The position numbers were made by a program, and so were the translations under genes. Below are positions 8,630-18,300 of a DNA stretch of 64,000 bases, one piece after another. Position 1 is the first letter of the stretch; each line of letters starts with the position of its first letter. Below the pieces are notes generated by a model. The model made no database searches. It was not told the DNA's origin and saw only the letters and a list, made by a program, of their open reading frames with translations. Origin of the DNA: Lachnospiraceae bacterium (lineage in GTDB: Bacteria > Bacillota > Clostridia > Lachnospirales > Lachnospiraceae); the NCBI GenBank assembly GCA_017625255.1, contig JAGALK010000001.1, forward strand, positions 1 to 64,000, in the 5' to 3' direction.

Positions 8630-9014
8630 CGGATTTGGAAGAGGCTTTTACAAAGGGTATGTAAATCTTGATGCATTTCCCTTTAAGAAAAACAAATACG
8701 GCAACAGAAAAACAACGGTTGAAGGAATTACCTTTGATTCTGCTAAAGAAGCGAATCGTTACCGCGAGCTGAAAATGCTTGAAATTTCGGGGCTGATTTC
8801 TGACTTGAAGATTCAGCAGCGTTTTGAGATTGTACCGAAAGCGGGCGGGAATAAAAGAGCAAGGTTTTATGTCGCTGATTTCACATATCTGGAAGGTGAA
8901 AAGAAAATCATTGAAGATGTGAAGTCCGAAATAACAAGAAAAAACCCTGTTTATACACTTAAAAAAGCGTTAGTGCTTTGGCAGTATCCAGATTGGATAT
9001 TTCGGGAATCTTAG
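8622..9014 (+). CDS. DUF1064 family, resolvase-like endonuclease
   Basis: A 130-residue protein matching the phage DUF1064 pattern: KYGNRKTTVEGITFDSAKEA at the N-terminus (E near position 46), LKIQQRFEIVP, then ARFYVADFTYLEGEKKIIEDVKS with the D-E-K layout of a PD-(D/E)XK nuclease. These small nucleases are proposed to process branched DNA before packaging. It is the last gene of the replication operon; a promoter follows. Confidence 0.77.
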   Translation: MNSGFGRGFYKGYVNLDAFPFKKNKYGNRKTTVEGITFDSAKEANRYRELKMLEISGLISDLKIQQRFEIVPKAGGNKRARFYVADFTYLEGEKKIIEDVKSEITRKNPVYTLKKALVLWQYPDWIFRES

Positions 9015-9043
9015 TCATATTTTAGGTGGGAAGTATGAAAAAT

Positions 9044-9072
9044 TTGCAAACTTTGACATAATAGGTTATAAA
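9044..9072 (+). promoter_or_regulatory. Probable sigma70 promoter for the terminase operon
   Basis: TTGCAA at 9044-9049 and TATAAA at 9067-9072 with a 17-base spacer. The -35 region overlaps AAATTTGCAAA, which resembles half of the 2901 palindrome. An AAACCCAACGA motif follows at 9085-9095; the same 11 bases occur at 2983-2993 behind the recT promoter. The first gene starts about 55 bases further on. Confidence 0.55.
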
Positions 9073-9139
9073 ATAAAAAAAGAAAAACCCAACGAAGAAA
9101 ACATAACGGTGATTCTGACCTAGCCGTATGGGGTGGATT

Positions 9140-9451
9140 ATGTCATATTCGTTGGATAAACTTGTAAAATCTCTTGAAAACCGCATACAGAAAATTGACA
9201 GCGGTTATATAAAACTCGGATTTGAAAGCGGAAAACTTGTAGCCGCTGCACAATATAACAATCCCACAGAAGAAGAAAGAAAATACCCTGTTGTCAAAGA
9301 GGGCTTTTCACTTGCGGAAGAACTGAAAGAAGCAAGTGTAAGCACTTTTTACGGCACTTTGGGCTTTGTCTTTTCTGGAAAGAAAATCACAAATTGCTAT
9401 AAATCTCAATCATGGAAAGGCTCAACTTTGGAGCTTTTTATCGGGGGCTGA
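9140..9451 (+). CDS. Hypothetical protein at the head of the packaging operon
   Basis: A 103-residue protein, start chosen at the second in-frame ATG because GGGGTGG lies 8 bases before it and nothing suitable precedes the ATG at 9128. Visible features are a helical N-terminus (LDKLVKSLENRIQKI) and a strand-rich remainder ending in SWKGSTLELFIGG. No family recognised. The next gene begins 2 bases after the stop. Confidence 0.6.
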   Translation: MSYSLDKLVKSLENRIQKIDSGYIKLGFESGKLVAAAQYNNPTEEERKYPVVKEGFSLAEELKEASVSTFYGTLGFVFSGKKITNCYKSQSWKGSTLELFIGG

Positions 9452-9453
9452 TT

Positions 9454-9639
9454 ATGCAGTTATGCCCGAAATGCAGAAAAGAAATCCGTTATATTCCTGT
9501 CAACTACGATGAAGTTATCGTGTGTGATAATGAATTAACAACAGTCTATACAGAGCGTGGGCGGCGTGTGGAAGGGTATCAACCGCATAAATGCAAGGAG
9601 CTGAACAATGCCAAGAGCGAAGAAAACAACAACGGCTGA
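9454..9639 (+). CDS. Small zinc-ribbon protein
   Basis: A 61-residue protein starting MQLCPKCRKEI with a CPKC knuckle and a distant second pair (VCDNEL ... PHKC), typical of small phage zinc ribbons of unknown job. GGGGG lies 6 bases before the ATG. Its 3' end overlaps the terminase small-subunit start by 32 bases, so it is part of the packaging operon. Confidence 0.6.
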   Translation: MQLCPKCRKEIRYIPVNYDEVIVCDNELTTVYTERGRRVEGYQPHKCKELNNAKSEENNNG

Positions 9640-10375
9640 AAAAGAACAGAAAGAAAAGAAGCCTCGCAAACCGACAAAGAAAACAATTCCGGCAGAAGGT
9701 GAGCCGACAAACTTAGACATTGATTTGAACTCTTTTGATTGGGGCGAAGATTGCAAACTGAACGACAGACAGAAGTATTTTGTTATCTGGTTTACATATC
9801 CCGGAAGGACATATCACAACGCTATGCAATCTGCAATAAAAGCAGGATATACCAAAAAGACGGCTAATGTTTTGTCGCCCGCCATACGAAGAAACCCGGA
9901 AATTTCCGCACTCATTAAAAAGTTTGATGATATGTATGTCAGAGAATCGCTTGATGATTTCTACCACCGGGCAATAACTGACAAGATTGCAAGAGCGACT
10001 TTTGATGTAAACGATTTTCACGAAGTCAAGAAATACACGGACAAAGACGGCAACGAAAGGGAGTATTTGAGCATTAAAGACCCTTCGACACTTACGCCGG
10101 AGCAGAGAAAGTGTATTGACGGTGTAAAGTTCAACAACAACGGAACGCCAAGCTATGAATTCGCAAACAGAACGCACGAAATGGAAGTTTTGATGAAGCT
10201 GCACGAAATGGCAAGCGGCGAGAAGAAAAACACAGAGAGCGAAATGGAATTGACCATAGAGCAGATAAAAGACAAAGTGACCGCAAAAGTGAAAGTCATT
10301 CAGAAAAAGGACGAAGAAGAAGCGCTTGCGGGTAAATACATTGACGAGCCGGACAATTTGATAGAGGAAATGTAA
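9608..10375 (+). CDS. terS: Terminase small subunit
   Basis: A 255-residue protein. After a very basic N-terminus (Lys-rich, residues 1-30), the core LNDRQKYFVIWFTYPGRTYH with NAMQSAIKAGYTKKTANVLS is the helix-turn-helix of the terminase_2 family that recognises the packaging site. A helical middle and an acidic C-terminus would handle oligomer assembly and large-subunit contact. The large subunit follows directly (TAAATG), which settles the assignment. Confidence 0.88.
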   Translation: MPRAKKTTTAEKEQKEKKPRKPTKKTIPAEGEPTNLDIDLNSFDWGEDCKLNDRQKYFVIWFTYPGRTYHNAMQSAIKAGYTKKTANVLSPAIRRNPEISALIKKFDDMYVRESLDDFYHRAITDKIARATFDVNDFHEVKKYTDKDGNEREYLSIKDPSTLTPEQRKCIDGVKFNNNGTPSYEFANRTHEMEVLMKLHEMASGEKKNTESEMELTIEQIKDKVTAKVKVIQKKDEEEALAGKYIDEPDNLIEEM

Positions 10376-12028
10376 ATGTTTACACCCGATGAAAGATTGC
10401 GGTTTTGCTACACCTTTATGAAGTTCAATGAGCGTGATATTGATTTGGACTTCTGGCAAAACCGCTATATCCGAAGTATGTCAAGATTCTCTATTCTGGT
10501 AAAATCACGCCGTACAGGCTTTTCTTTTGTGACTTCCATGAAGGGAGTTGTCAAAGCGATAGACCCGGACAGAGTAGCATATACAAAGCAGTTTGTTTCT
10601 TACAACGAATCGGACGCAGTAGAAAAAATAAACTACGCCGCGCAATTCTATGAATCTCTTCCGGGAAATGTGCGGAAAGTATGCAAGACAAACAACAAGA
10701 CAGAACTTGATTTTCTTGACAAAAACGGAAAGACAATAAGCCGTCTTATCTCTATTCCTTGTCGCCCTCCTCGCGGAAAGGGAGGCGATATTGCCCTTGA
10801 TGAATATGCGATTTATTTACCGAAAATGTCAGACGCAGTTTATACGGCTGCATTACCTGTAATTTCTCGTGGTGGTTGTATCGAAATGGGAAGCTCACCA
10901 CTCGGAAAAATCGGCAAGTTTTATGAAATCTATTCTGACAAAGAAAAATATAAGAGTTACGAACGCTATAACATTCCGTGGTGGTTCTCTTCCGGCTTGT
11001 GTGTTGATGTTCCAATGGCGGTAAAGATTGCGCCGGAAATGACAACAGAAGAGCGTGTTTTCACTTTTGGTACTGACATCATCAAAGAGATTTACAACTC
11101 TATGGAGCTGGAAAAGTTTCAGCAGGAATATGAATGTCGGTTCATTGATGAAGCTGCAAGTTATATCCCGCTGGAATTGATTTATGAAAACACTCCCGGA
11201 CGCGATAACGAAGAAAAACTTATCGAAATGAGTAAAGATGAATCAATCACCGATGAAGAGTATTGGGAATACAACAGGGGCGTTGATTTTCAAGCGTACA
11301 CTTCGGAAGATGAAGCGATTCTGCAATACAACAAAGAAATGCACGGTTCACCTTTATTCCTGGGCTTCGATGTTGCAAAACATCGGGATGCTATGTCTAT
11401 TTATTTAATCGGTATGAAGGGCGACAAGAAAAGGAGTTTTGCCCGGATTGAAAGAAAAGGCATGAGCTATGAGCAACAGGGAGATATTGCCGAAAAGCTC
11501 TTTAGAGAATTGCCGATTTACCGTGGAGCAATCGACCGAACAGGTAGCGGCGATGGCGTTTATGAGCGGCTCTATAAGAAATTCGGGGATAAAATAGACG
11601 GTGTATATTTCACTCCGCAAATGAAAGAACAGCTTGCAATCGAAGCAAAAAGGGGATTGGAACAACACGAATTCGCACTTGAAAACAACAAAGATTTTCA
11701 CTCACAGATTCACAGTATTAAGCGCATGGACGCTGTAGGAAAGTATTTCAGATATGACGCAGAGCGAAACGAGAAAGGTCATGCAGATAGTTTCTGGGCA
11801 TGGGCTTTAGCGAACTTTGCGAGCATGGACGCTAAAAAAATATCGTTCTACAAACAATATGCTAGTCAAAAAAGCAATACTGTGGTACAATCGGTAGTAG
11901 ATTCTACGATAAATCGCACAAAAAACGAAGTAAAACCCATCGAAAAACGCGCCGAAGCTCTGACCCATAGGCGCGGAAAATCGCTTGATAGCGTTATGCG
12001 GGGTTTTACAAATGCTTGGAATAAATAA
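10376..12028 (+). CDS. terL: Terminase large subunit (ATPase and nuclease)
   Basis: A 550-residue packaging motor resembling the Mu gp28 class. ATPase: a deviant Walker A LVKSRRTGFS at 41-50 and Walker B GDIALDEYA at 137-145 (D142, E143). RNase H-type nuclease: FLGFDVAKHRDAMSIYLIG near 330, AIDRTGSGDGVYERL near 385, and HADSFWAWALANF near 475, giving the acidic triad. It overlaps the portal gene by 17 bases. It cuts concatemers and pumps DNA into the prohead. Confidence 0.92.
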   Translation: MFTPDERLRFCYTFMKFNERDIDLDFWQNRYIRSMSRFSILVKSRRTGFSFVTSMKGVVKAIDPDRVAYTKQFVSYNESDAVEKINYAAQFYESLPGNVRKVCKTNNKTELDFLDKNGKTISRLISIPCRPPRGKGGDIALDEYAIYLPKMSDAVYTAALPVISRGGCIEMGSSPLGKIGKFYEIYSDKEKYKSYERYNIPWWFSSGLCVDVPMAVKIAPEMTTEERVFTFGTDIIKEIYNSMELEKFQQEYECRFIDEAASYIPLELIYENTPGRDNEEKLIEMSKDESITDEEYWEYNRGVDFQAYTSEDEAILQYNKEMHGSPLFLGFDVAKHRDAMSIYLIGMKGDKKRSFARIERKGMSYEQQGDIAEKLFRELPIYRGAIDRTGSGDGVYERLYKKFGDKIDGVYFTPQMKEQLAIEAKRGLEQHEFALENNKDFHSQIHSIKRMDAVGKYFRYDAERNEKGHADSFWAWALANFASMDAKKISFYKQYASQKSNTVVQSVVDSTINRTKNEVKPIEKRAEALTHRRGKSLDSVMRGFTNAWNK

Positions 12029-13637
12029 ACCTACTCCCATAAACATTAAGAAAGAAGTTGCAAGGCGAGCCGAATTTGACAAAATGGGGCTGGGGCTGGG
12101 CGAAGGTTCTTTCTTCAATGACAACGGCAGACTACACGGCGCAAGTTCTTCATTCTTTGACCCATTCACAGTATCAGACACTTCAATCGCAGGTTTACGA
12201 TGTGTAAGCCGGGCAATGAACGGCTCTGTAAGTGCAAGTGTTTTACGCAGAATTGCAGATAAAGCATGGGTTATAAACATCTGTATCAACAACATTCAGA
12301 AAAAAGTTAAACCGTTTTTGAAACCTTCTACAGACCGCAATATTCGCGGTTTCGTTATCCTCAAAAAAGGCGAGGAACTCGGAAAAGCCGCCGGACAGAA
12401 AAGCGCAAAGCGAAAAGAAATCGAAGATTTCATAGTTCATACAGGAAACTACAAAGATACCGACCGTGACACTCTTACAGTGTTTTCAGAAAAGATTATC
12501 CGCGATTGGCTGACGATTGCACAGGCAAGTACAGAAATGCAGTACAATGTGGCAGGACAGCCGATAGCATTTTTTGCCGTGGATTCTGGCACTATTGAGC
12601 GTGTATTGCCGAATTCGGAACACCCGGAATTCAAGTATGCGCAGGTAATACATGGTATGGCGCGGGTAGCATACACTGACAAGGAAATGATTGTCCAGAT
12701 TGCAAATCCGCAGACTGATATTTACCGCTCATTCTATGGGCACTCACCAATCGAACAGGCAATAGACCTTATTGCAAGCGAAATCAACACAATCACATAT
12801 AACGCCGGAGCATTTACAGAAAACAAATTGCCGCGAGGTATGCTTCTTGTTGACGGTGATTTGGACTATGAATCAACGGAAGAAATGGTTGATTATGTTT
12901 CCGAAATTATGAACGGAAGCCCGGCTAATCAGTGGCGAGTGCCTATCATTCCTTCTGGAGGCGGAAAAGAGGGCGGAAACAATTCTATCAAGTGGGTACA
13001 GCTTGGCGGAAATAACCGCGATATGGAATTCTCAAATTGGCTTGATTTTCTTGTTTCAAATGTCGTAGCCCTTTTTGGTTGCAGCATGGAAGAATTGGGG
13101 CTTCATTCGCAGAAGTCACAGGCAATGTTTGAGCGTGAAGGAAAGACACGAATTGAGCAGGCAAAATCTACAATTCTTGGCGATACTCTCTCATTCCTGC
13201 AAGATTACATCAACCGTATTCTTGATATTGCATACCCAGATTATGAGCTTGAATTTGTAGGGTACGAAAAAGACGACCCAAAAGCAATCGTTGACATTGA
13301 TAAATCAGAAGTCGAAGCATACAAGACTTTGAACGAAAAGCGCGAAGAAAAGGGTATGAAAAAACTTGACGCTGAATGGGCTAACATTCCGCTTAATCCG
13401 CAAGCCGTGCAGCTTTTCCAGAGCGCACAGGCACAACAGCAGCAGGGCGGAGATATGGGCGGCTCTGATGATGATTCATGGGGCGATTATCAAGGCGCAA
13501 TTATGGGTGACGATGCCGAAGCTGGCGACTTTGGAAGTGAAGAAAATGCAGAAGAGCCTGCAGAAGAAAACGGCGGGGAAGAAATGCAGAAGTCACTTCT
13601 TGAAAGAACAAGGGAACTTGTGAGAATCCGAATATGA
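12012..13637 (+). CDS. Portal protein
   Basis: A 541-residue protein, start chosen at the ATG inside the end of terL. The core (ERVLPNSE, YTDKEMIVQIANP, YGHSPIEQAIDLIASEINTI, then NGSPANQWRVPIIPSGG and VVALFGCSMEELGL) follows the SPP1/HK97-like portal plan of stem and wing. The C-terminus is Gln/Gly/Asp/Glu-rich and disordered. Position directly after terL and before a MuF-type gene agrees with the dodecameric portal through which DNA enters. Confidence 0.87.
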   Translation: MLGINKPTPINIKKEVARRAEFDKMGLGLGEGSFFNDNGRLHGASSSFFDPFTVSDTSIAGLRCVSRAMNGSVSASVLRRIADKAWVINICINNIQKKVKPFLKPSTDRNIRGFVILKKGEELGKAAGQKSAKRKEIEDFIVHTGNYKDTDRDTLTVFSEKIIRDWLTIAQASTEMQYNVAGQPIAFFAVDSGTIERVLPNSEHPEFKYAQVIHGMARVAYTDKEMIVQIANPQTDIYRSFYGHSPIEQAIDLIASEINTITYNAGAFTENKLPRGMLLVDGDLDYESTEEMVDYVSEIMNGSPANQWRVPIIPSGGGKEGGNNSIKWVQLGGNNRDMEFSNWLDFLVSNVVALFGCSMEELGLHSQKSQAMFEREGKTRIEQAKSTILGDTLSFLQDYINRILDIAYPDYELEFVGYEKDDPKAIVDIDKSEVEAYKTLNEKREEKGMKKLDAEWANIPLNPQAVQLFQSAQAQQQQGGDMGGSDDDSWGDYQGAIMGDDAEAGDFGSEENAEEPAEENGGEEMQKSLLERTRELVRIRI

Positions 13638-15313
13638 ACAAAACCGTAGTATTGGAATTCACAAACATTACACCTCAAAATTGCCGCTACAAGTTTGAAA
13701 AGGCGATTCACGCAGTTTCTAAACAACTAGGAATTCCTGTTTCTGTAGAAAAGCAGAATACAGAACATACAGGAGAGGCTTTTGCTTTTGCTTCGCAGGA
13801 GCAATTAACCTATAAGTGGTATGACTATTTCAATAACGCAATCAAAGAAGTTTATTATTTTGTCGCTGATTATTTTGATTTACCGATTCAGAATGTACTT
13901 CAAAAAGCCGGGGAACTTATTCACAGAGGGCAGATTCTTTACTCGCCCGAAACAGGGAAGCCGATTAAAAAGGCTGATTGGGATAGGTTTGTAAAGGCTC
14001 TTGAAAAGATTCTCAATCAGAAATTCAACGGCAGCGGAGAAAAGATTGTACTTGAAAGCAAGGCGTTAGGAAAACTTCTTGACCGTATGCTTAAATACAA
14101 TAAGTTGCCGGAAGTAAAAGACATCAGCCTTTCAGACATAAGATATTCAAACAAAACTTTTGACTACATCGCCGAAAGCACAAAGACCGCTGAAAAAGTT
14201 TTCGGGGCAATGGATAACACCCGGATAGAGCTTATTCAGCAGAGCGCAGCAGAAAGAATATCGGGAATGACTGACGAACTCAAAACCGAAGTAAAGCAGA
14301 CCCTTATTGACGGCATAAAGTCACGCAAAGGAAAGCAGCAGATTTCACAAGACCTGTTTAATAGACTTTCCGGCACAAACAGAGATTTCCGAAAAATTGC
14401 CGACACAGAGATTCAGAACAACATAAACAATTCATTCATTGAAGAAGAAGTGTCTAACGCCGAGGCGGGGGAAAAAGTCTACTTTCAGCGCATAGAGATT
14501 GTAGACGGCGCAACCTGTCCTTTCTGCAAGAAGATGAACGGAGTAATTGCCGTATGGATCGAAACACCACTTTCAAACGACAAGGTAGACGGCGACCCAT
14601 ACGCAACAGTAGCACTTTGGGAAGGTAAGGATTGGAACGGACAAAAGAACTATGTCGCAAACGGAGCTTTTCACCCTTATTGCCGGGGAATCTGGACTAG
14701 GTGGAATTCACGCATTAACGCATATTCTGCAATGCTTAAAAAGCGAAGTGAGGATTACAACAAGGCAATAGACAAAGCCCGTGAAGAATGGAAAGCGAAG
14801 GGAATCGAAAATCCGAACGACAAAACACCGGGATATATCGACCGTATCAACGAATTGTATAACGGCACTATTCAGAAATCACTCACATGGAGTGGTCACG
14901 AATTGCAGGACAGATACAATTTTGCGGGGCTGAAAATCTCGGTAGAGAACAAGAAGGGAAGCACCAGAAGCGGAAAAGACAAAGACGGTCACGAGTGGCA
15001 CACATTCATGCACTATGACTATGGCTATATACGAGGTACAGAGGGAACGGACGGCGACCATGTAGATTGCTATATAGGCGATAACGAGGACGCAGAGAAT
15101 GTTTATATCATTCATCAGAACGACCCTGTAACAAACAAGTACGATGAAGATAAATGTATGCTCGGTTTCGATTCTCTTGAATCCGCAAAGGCTGCATACC
15201 TCAAACAGTATGATAGACCGGGATTCTTAGGAAGCATTACCACAATGAGCATTGACGAATTCAAAGATTATGTACTTGCAAAAGAAAATCACGGAGAGCG
15301 AATTCAACCTTGA
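13634..15313 (+). CDS. MuF-type head morphogenesis protein fused to a pyrophosphatase-like domain
   Basis: A 559-residue two-part protein. Residues about 170-360 are a MuF/SPP1 gp7 domain: IADTEIQNNINNSF, then CPFCKKMNG (near 295) and NGAFHPYCRG (near 350), the zinc-binding cysteine/histidine set of that family. Residues about 418-555 match the phage 'inorganic pyrophosphatase' polyvalent domain: GLKISVENKKGSTRSGKDKD, YGYIRGTEGTDGDHVDCYIG, YDEDKCMLGFDS. MuF proteins sit at the portal and their C-terminal domains are often effectors delivered with DNA. The enzymatic substrate is not known. Confidence 0.85.
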   Translation: MNKTVVLEFTNITPQNCRYKFEKAIHAVSKQLGIPVSVEKQNTEHTGEAFAFASQEQLTYKWYDYFNNAIKEVYYFVADYFDLPIQNVLQKAGELIHRGQILYSPETGKPIKKADWDRFVKALEKILNQKFNGSGEKIVLESKALGKLLDRMLKYNKLPEVKDISLSDIRYSNKTFDYIAESTKTAEKVFGAMDNTRIELIQQSAAERISGMTDELKTEVKQTLIDGIKSRKGKQQISQDLFNRLSGTNRDFRKIADTEIQNNINNSFIEEEVSNAEAGEKVYFQRIEIVDGATCPFCKKMNGVIAVWIETPLSNDKVDGDPYATVALWEGKDWNGQKNYVANGAFHPYCRGIWTRWNSRINAYSAMLKKRSEDYNKAIDKAREEWKAKGIENPNDKTPGYIDRINELYNGTIQKSLTWSGHELQDRYNFAGLKISVENKKGSTRSGKDKDGHEWHTFMHYDYGYIRGTEGTDGDHVDCYIGDNEDAENVYIIHQNDPVTNKYDEDKCMLGFDSLESAKAAYLKQYDRPGFLGSITTMSIDEFKDYVLAKENHGERIQP

Positions 15314-15343
15314 TTTTTTAGGTTGATTTAGGAAAAAACACCG

Positions 15344-15369
15344 AATTTGAGCAAATTTGCACAAACATT
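15344..15369. promoter_or_regulatory. Imperfect palindrome, second copy of the 2901 operator
   Basis: AATTTGAGCAAATTTGCACA followed by AACATT, matching the 24-bp palindrome at 2901 except for one base in the left half and an extra CA near the right end. It lies 14 bases upstream of the giant gene's start and overlaps its leader. No clear -35/-10 pair was seen with it, so it may act on readthrough transcription or translation. Confidence 0.5.
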
Positions 15370-15382
15370 AAGGAGATATAAA

Positions 15383-18300
15383 ATGCTGATAATCAACAAA
15401 GAAAAGTTTGCAGAGATTCTTAAATCTACTCTCGGTAAACAAAAAGAAAAACACGATTACATCTACCGTGTACCGATTGCAGAGAAACATAGTGGAAAGT
15501 CTGTCAGAAGGTATAAATATTTATACGCTTGGGAACAGATTAAAAAGCCTTTTGAAAAGCTGGCAGAGTTTTTCGGAATCAACGAAAAGCAGGTTGATGA
15601 AATGTATGCGAAAGAAAACATACAGAAAGATTTTAATGCCGACAAAAAGACTTTTGCGCAGCACCTTGTTGAATACTTCTCACATCGCAAACTGTGGGAC
15701 GACCGATTTGCACCAAAAGAGAATCAACAGAAATTCAATAAGCCTGTAAAAATGGCGACATTCAAAGAAAACGCCGATGTACTCTCAAAGGACATGGAAA
15801 CACCCGCACCAGAGAATGACGAGCCGTCATTATTCAGCGACAAGGAACTTAAAAAACTTGGGGCAAAAGATAAAGGCGAGTGGAAAGCAAACCCTTATTT
15901 AATGCGCCGTATCTGGGGAATGTTTACAGGAAAGACAATTCAGCAGCAGGAAAAACAGGCACAGACCGCCGAAAAGAAGGTTGCTGATGAATCGGCAAAG
16001 AAAGAAGAGCAGAAGAAACTCATAGCGGAATTTGCCGAAAAGCATAACCTTGACCCAAAGAAAGTAGAAGCCGGAATGAAACAGGCTTTCAAAGAAATTG
16101 ACAACATCGGGAAGAAAACCGAAAAGAAGCCGACAAAAGCGCAGCTTCTTAAAGATGTTATCAAGCCGCAGTTGTTTGATTTGGGAATTATCCCACATTC
16201 ACAGATTGAAGCAACAAACACAGAGCAGATTGACAATGTGCAGGCACTCCTTGAAACAATCGCAACAATGCCGAAGATGTACGAGGGCGACCATACGGCA
16301 AGGCTGCATTACTTTGTCGGCGGTATGGATTACTACATTACAGAGCTTGGCGACGATGGCGTAGGCTATGGTTATGTAGACAACAACGGCGACCCAATGA
16401 CTAGCGAATGGGGCTATGTAGACCTCAAAGAGCTTGCTTCTGCAGGCGACATGAAGGGCTTGAACATTGATTATTTCTTCACTCCAAAACTTGTAGGCGA
16501 CCTTATCAAAGAGAGCGGACACCGCGAACTTGCCGAAGAGTACGAAGATACTTACGGTGAAGAAGAAGCCGAAATGAAAGAAAAGGTAGAGGACAAGAAG
16601 CCTGCTGCACCTAAAAAAGTAGATTGGTATCAAGCATTTGCAGGCTCTTGGAATAGGTTTTATCCGAATGGTACGGGCGGAAAGCCTTATTCAAGCGTTA
16701 CAAGAATCAATGAAAAAGGACAGCGCGAAACTATCCAGAGAACGGCAAAGTCAAAAACAGATTTGAGCGGCGTACTCGACAATGTAAACGACTTTGTTTT
16801 CAATGCTGAACATCTTGGAGAACGAGCAAGACAGAACTTTTTGGGCAGGCTTTCTGAATTGGGCTTTCATGTACAGAAGGAATACATAGACGAAAAAGGC
16901 GAAACAAAGTATATGCTTATGATTCGTGATGGCTCAAAAGCTGGCAATGTTGAGATGATTCCAAATTCTGACTACAAGAAAAAAGAGTACACCGTTATTA
17001 CTCGCGATGATTCCGGGGCTGAAATTGAATCAAAAGATTTCAACAACATTGAAACAGCACAGGCATACATGGATAAGCAGAGAAAAGCACTTGAAGCCGG
17101 GGAAAGTGAAGCGGAGAAACACGAAAACCGAAGTAATGCAATGCTCGGAAATCAGAACGCAAAGAAATACGGAATTTCAGAAGAAGTATATGATTCTGTT
17201 ATGAACATGATTGTGAACTATGGCTGGAAACTTGAATCAAATGAAAATGTTTATGATATGGCTGTAACAGGGCACTTCTTACCGAAAATACTTGGTAAAG
17301 ATTCAAATGAGTTTAAGGAGTATGCAAAAAAAATAATTCAGATTTATAATGATTACAAGGAGGCAACACATGGAGAAGATAACTCTGGAATTGGACGAAA
17401 TGGACTTTCCGCAGGTACTAGCGACTTACGGAGCGGAAAAGGCGAAGGAAATGGCAATAGCGATGTGTCTGAAACAGAATCAGCCATTGACGGAAACAAA
17501 TTTGTACAGCAACCTCGCGAATCTGGAATCGGACTTGGAGAGCGAAGTTCTGACAATGGACGAAACGGAGCAGGAAGCGGACGAGTAACAAAAGCGACCG
17601 CAAAACAAATCCGCGCAAAATGCCTTGAACTTCTCGCAACAAAGAAAGATTCTGAAATGACCGCAGAAGATAGGGCACTTCTTTCACAGTATGAAGGTGG
17701 CGGCGGATTGAACGAGGGCGGACAGTCTACAAAAGCCGTACTCACCGAATTCTACACTCCTAGAGATGTAATCTCTAAGGTATGGGAGCTTGTAGACAAA
17801 TACAATCCGAATCAGAAGAAAAAAGTCTTAGAGCCGTCTAGCGGTATTGGACGCTTTGCAGAAGGAAGAAACGAAGATTTCACGCTTTGCGAACTTGACG
17901 AAACAAGCGCACGAATTGCCGGAATTCTTCACCCGGATTCAGAAGTAAAACAGGGAGCATTTCAAAAGCTCTTCATGCAGAATAACGCCGTAACAGGCTA
18001 CAAAGGCGAACTGTACGATGTCGCAATCGGAAACCCGCCGTATGGAGCTTATAACGACCTTTATAAAGGCATGGGAGAAGGAAAACACCACACACGCTAT
18101 GAAGAATACTTTATTGACCGCTCTCTTGATACTCTCAAAGACGGTGGTATTCTTGCGTTTGTCGTTCCTTCTTCATTCTTGCGGGGCAAAAACGGCAAGG
18201 GAAAAGAAGCGATTGCAAAGAAAGGAAAGCTGCTTGAAGCGTGGCGACTTCCAAAAGGTACATTCAGCAGTACAGATGTTGGAACAGATATTATTGTCAT

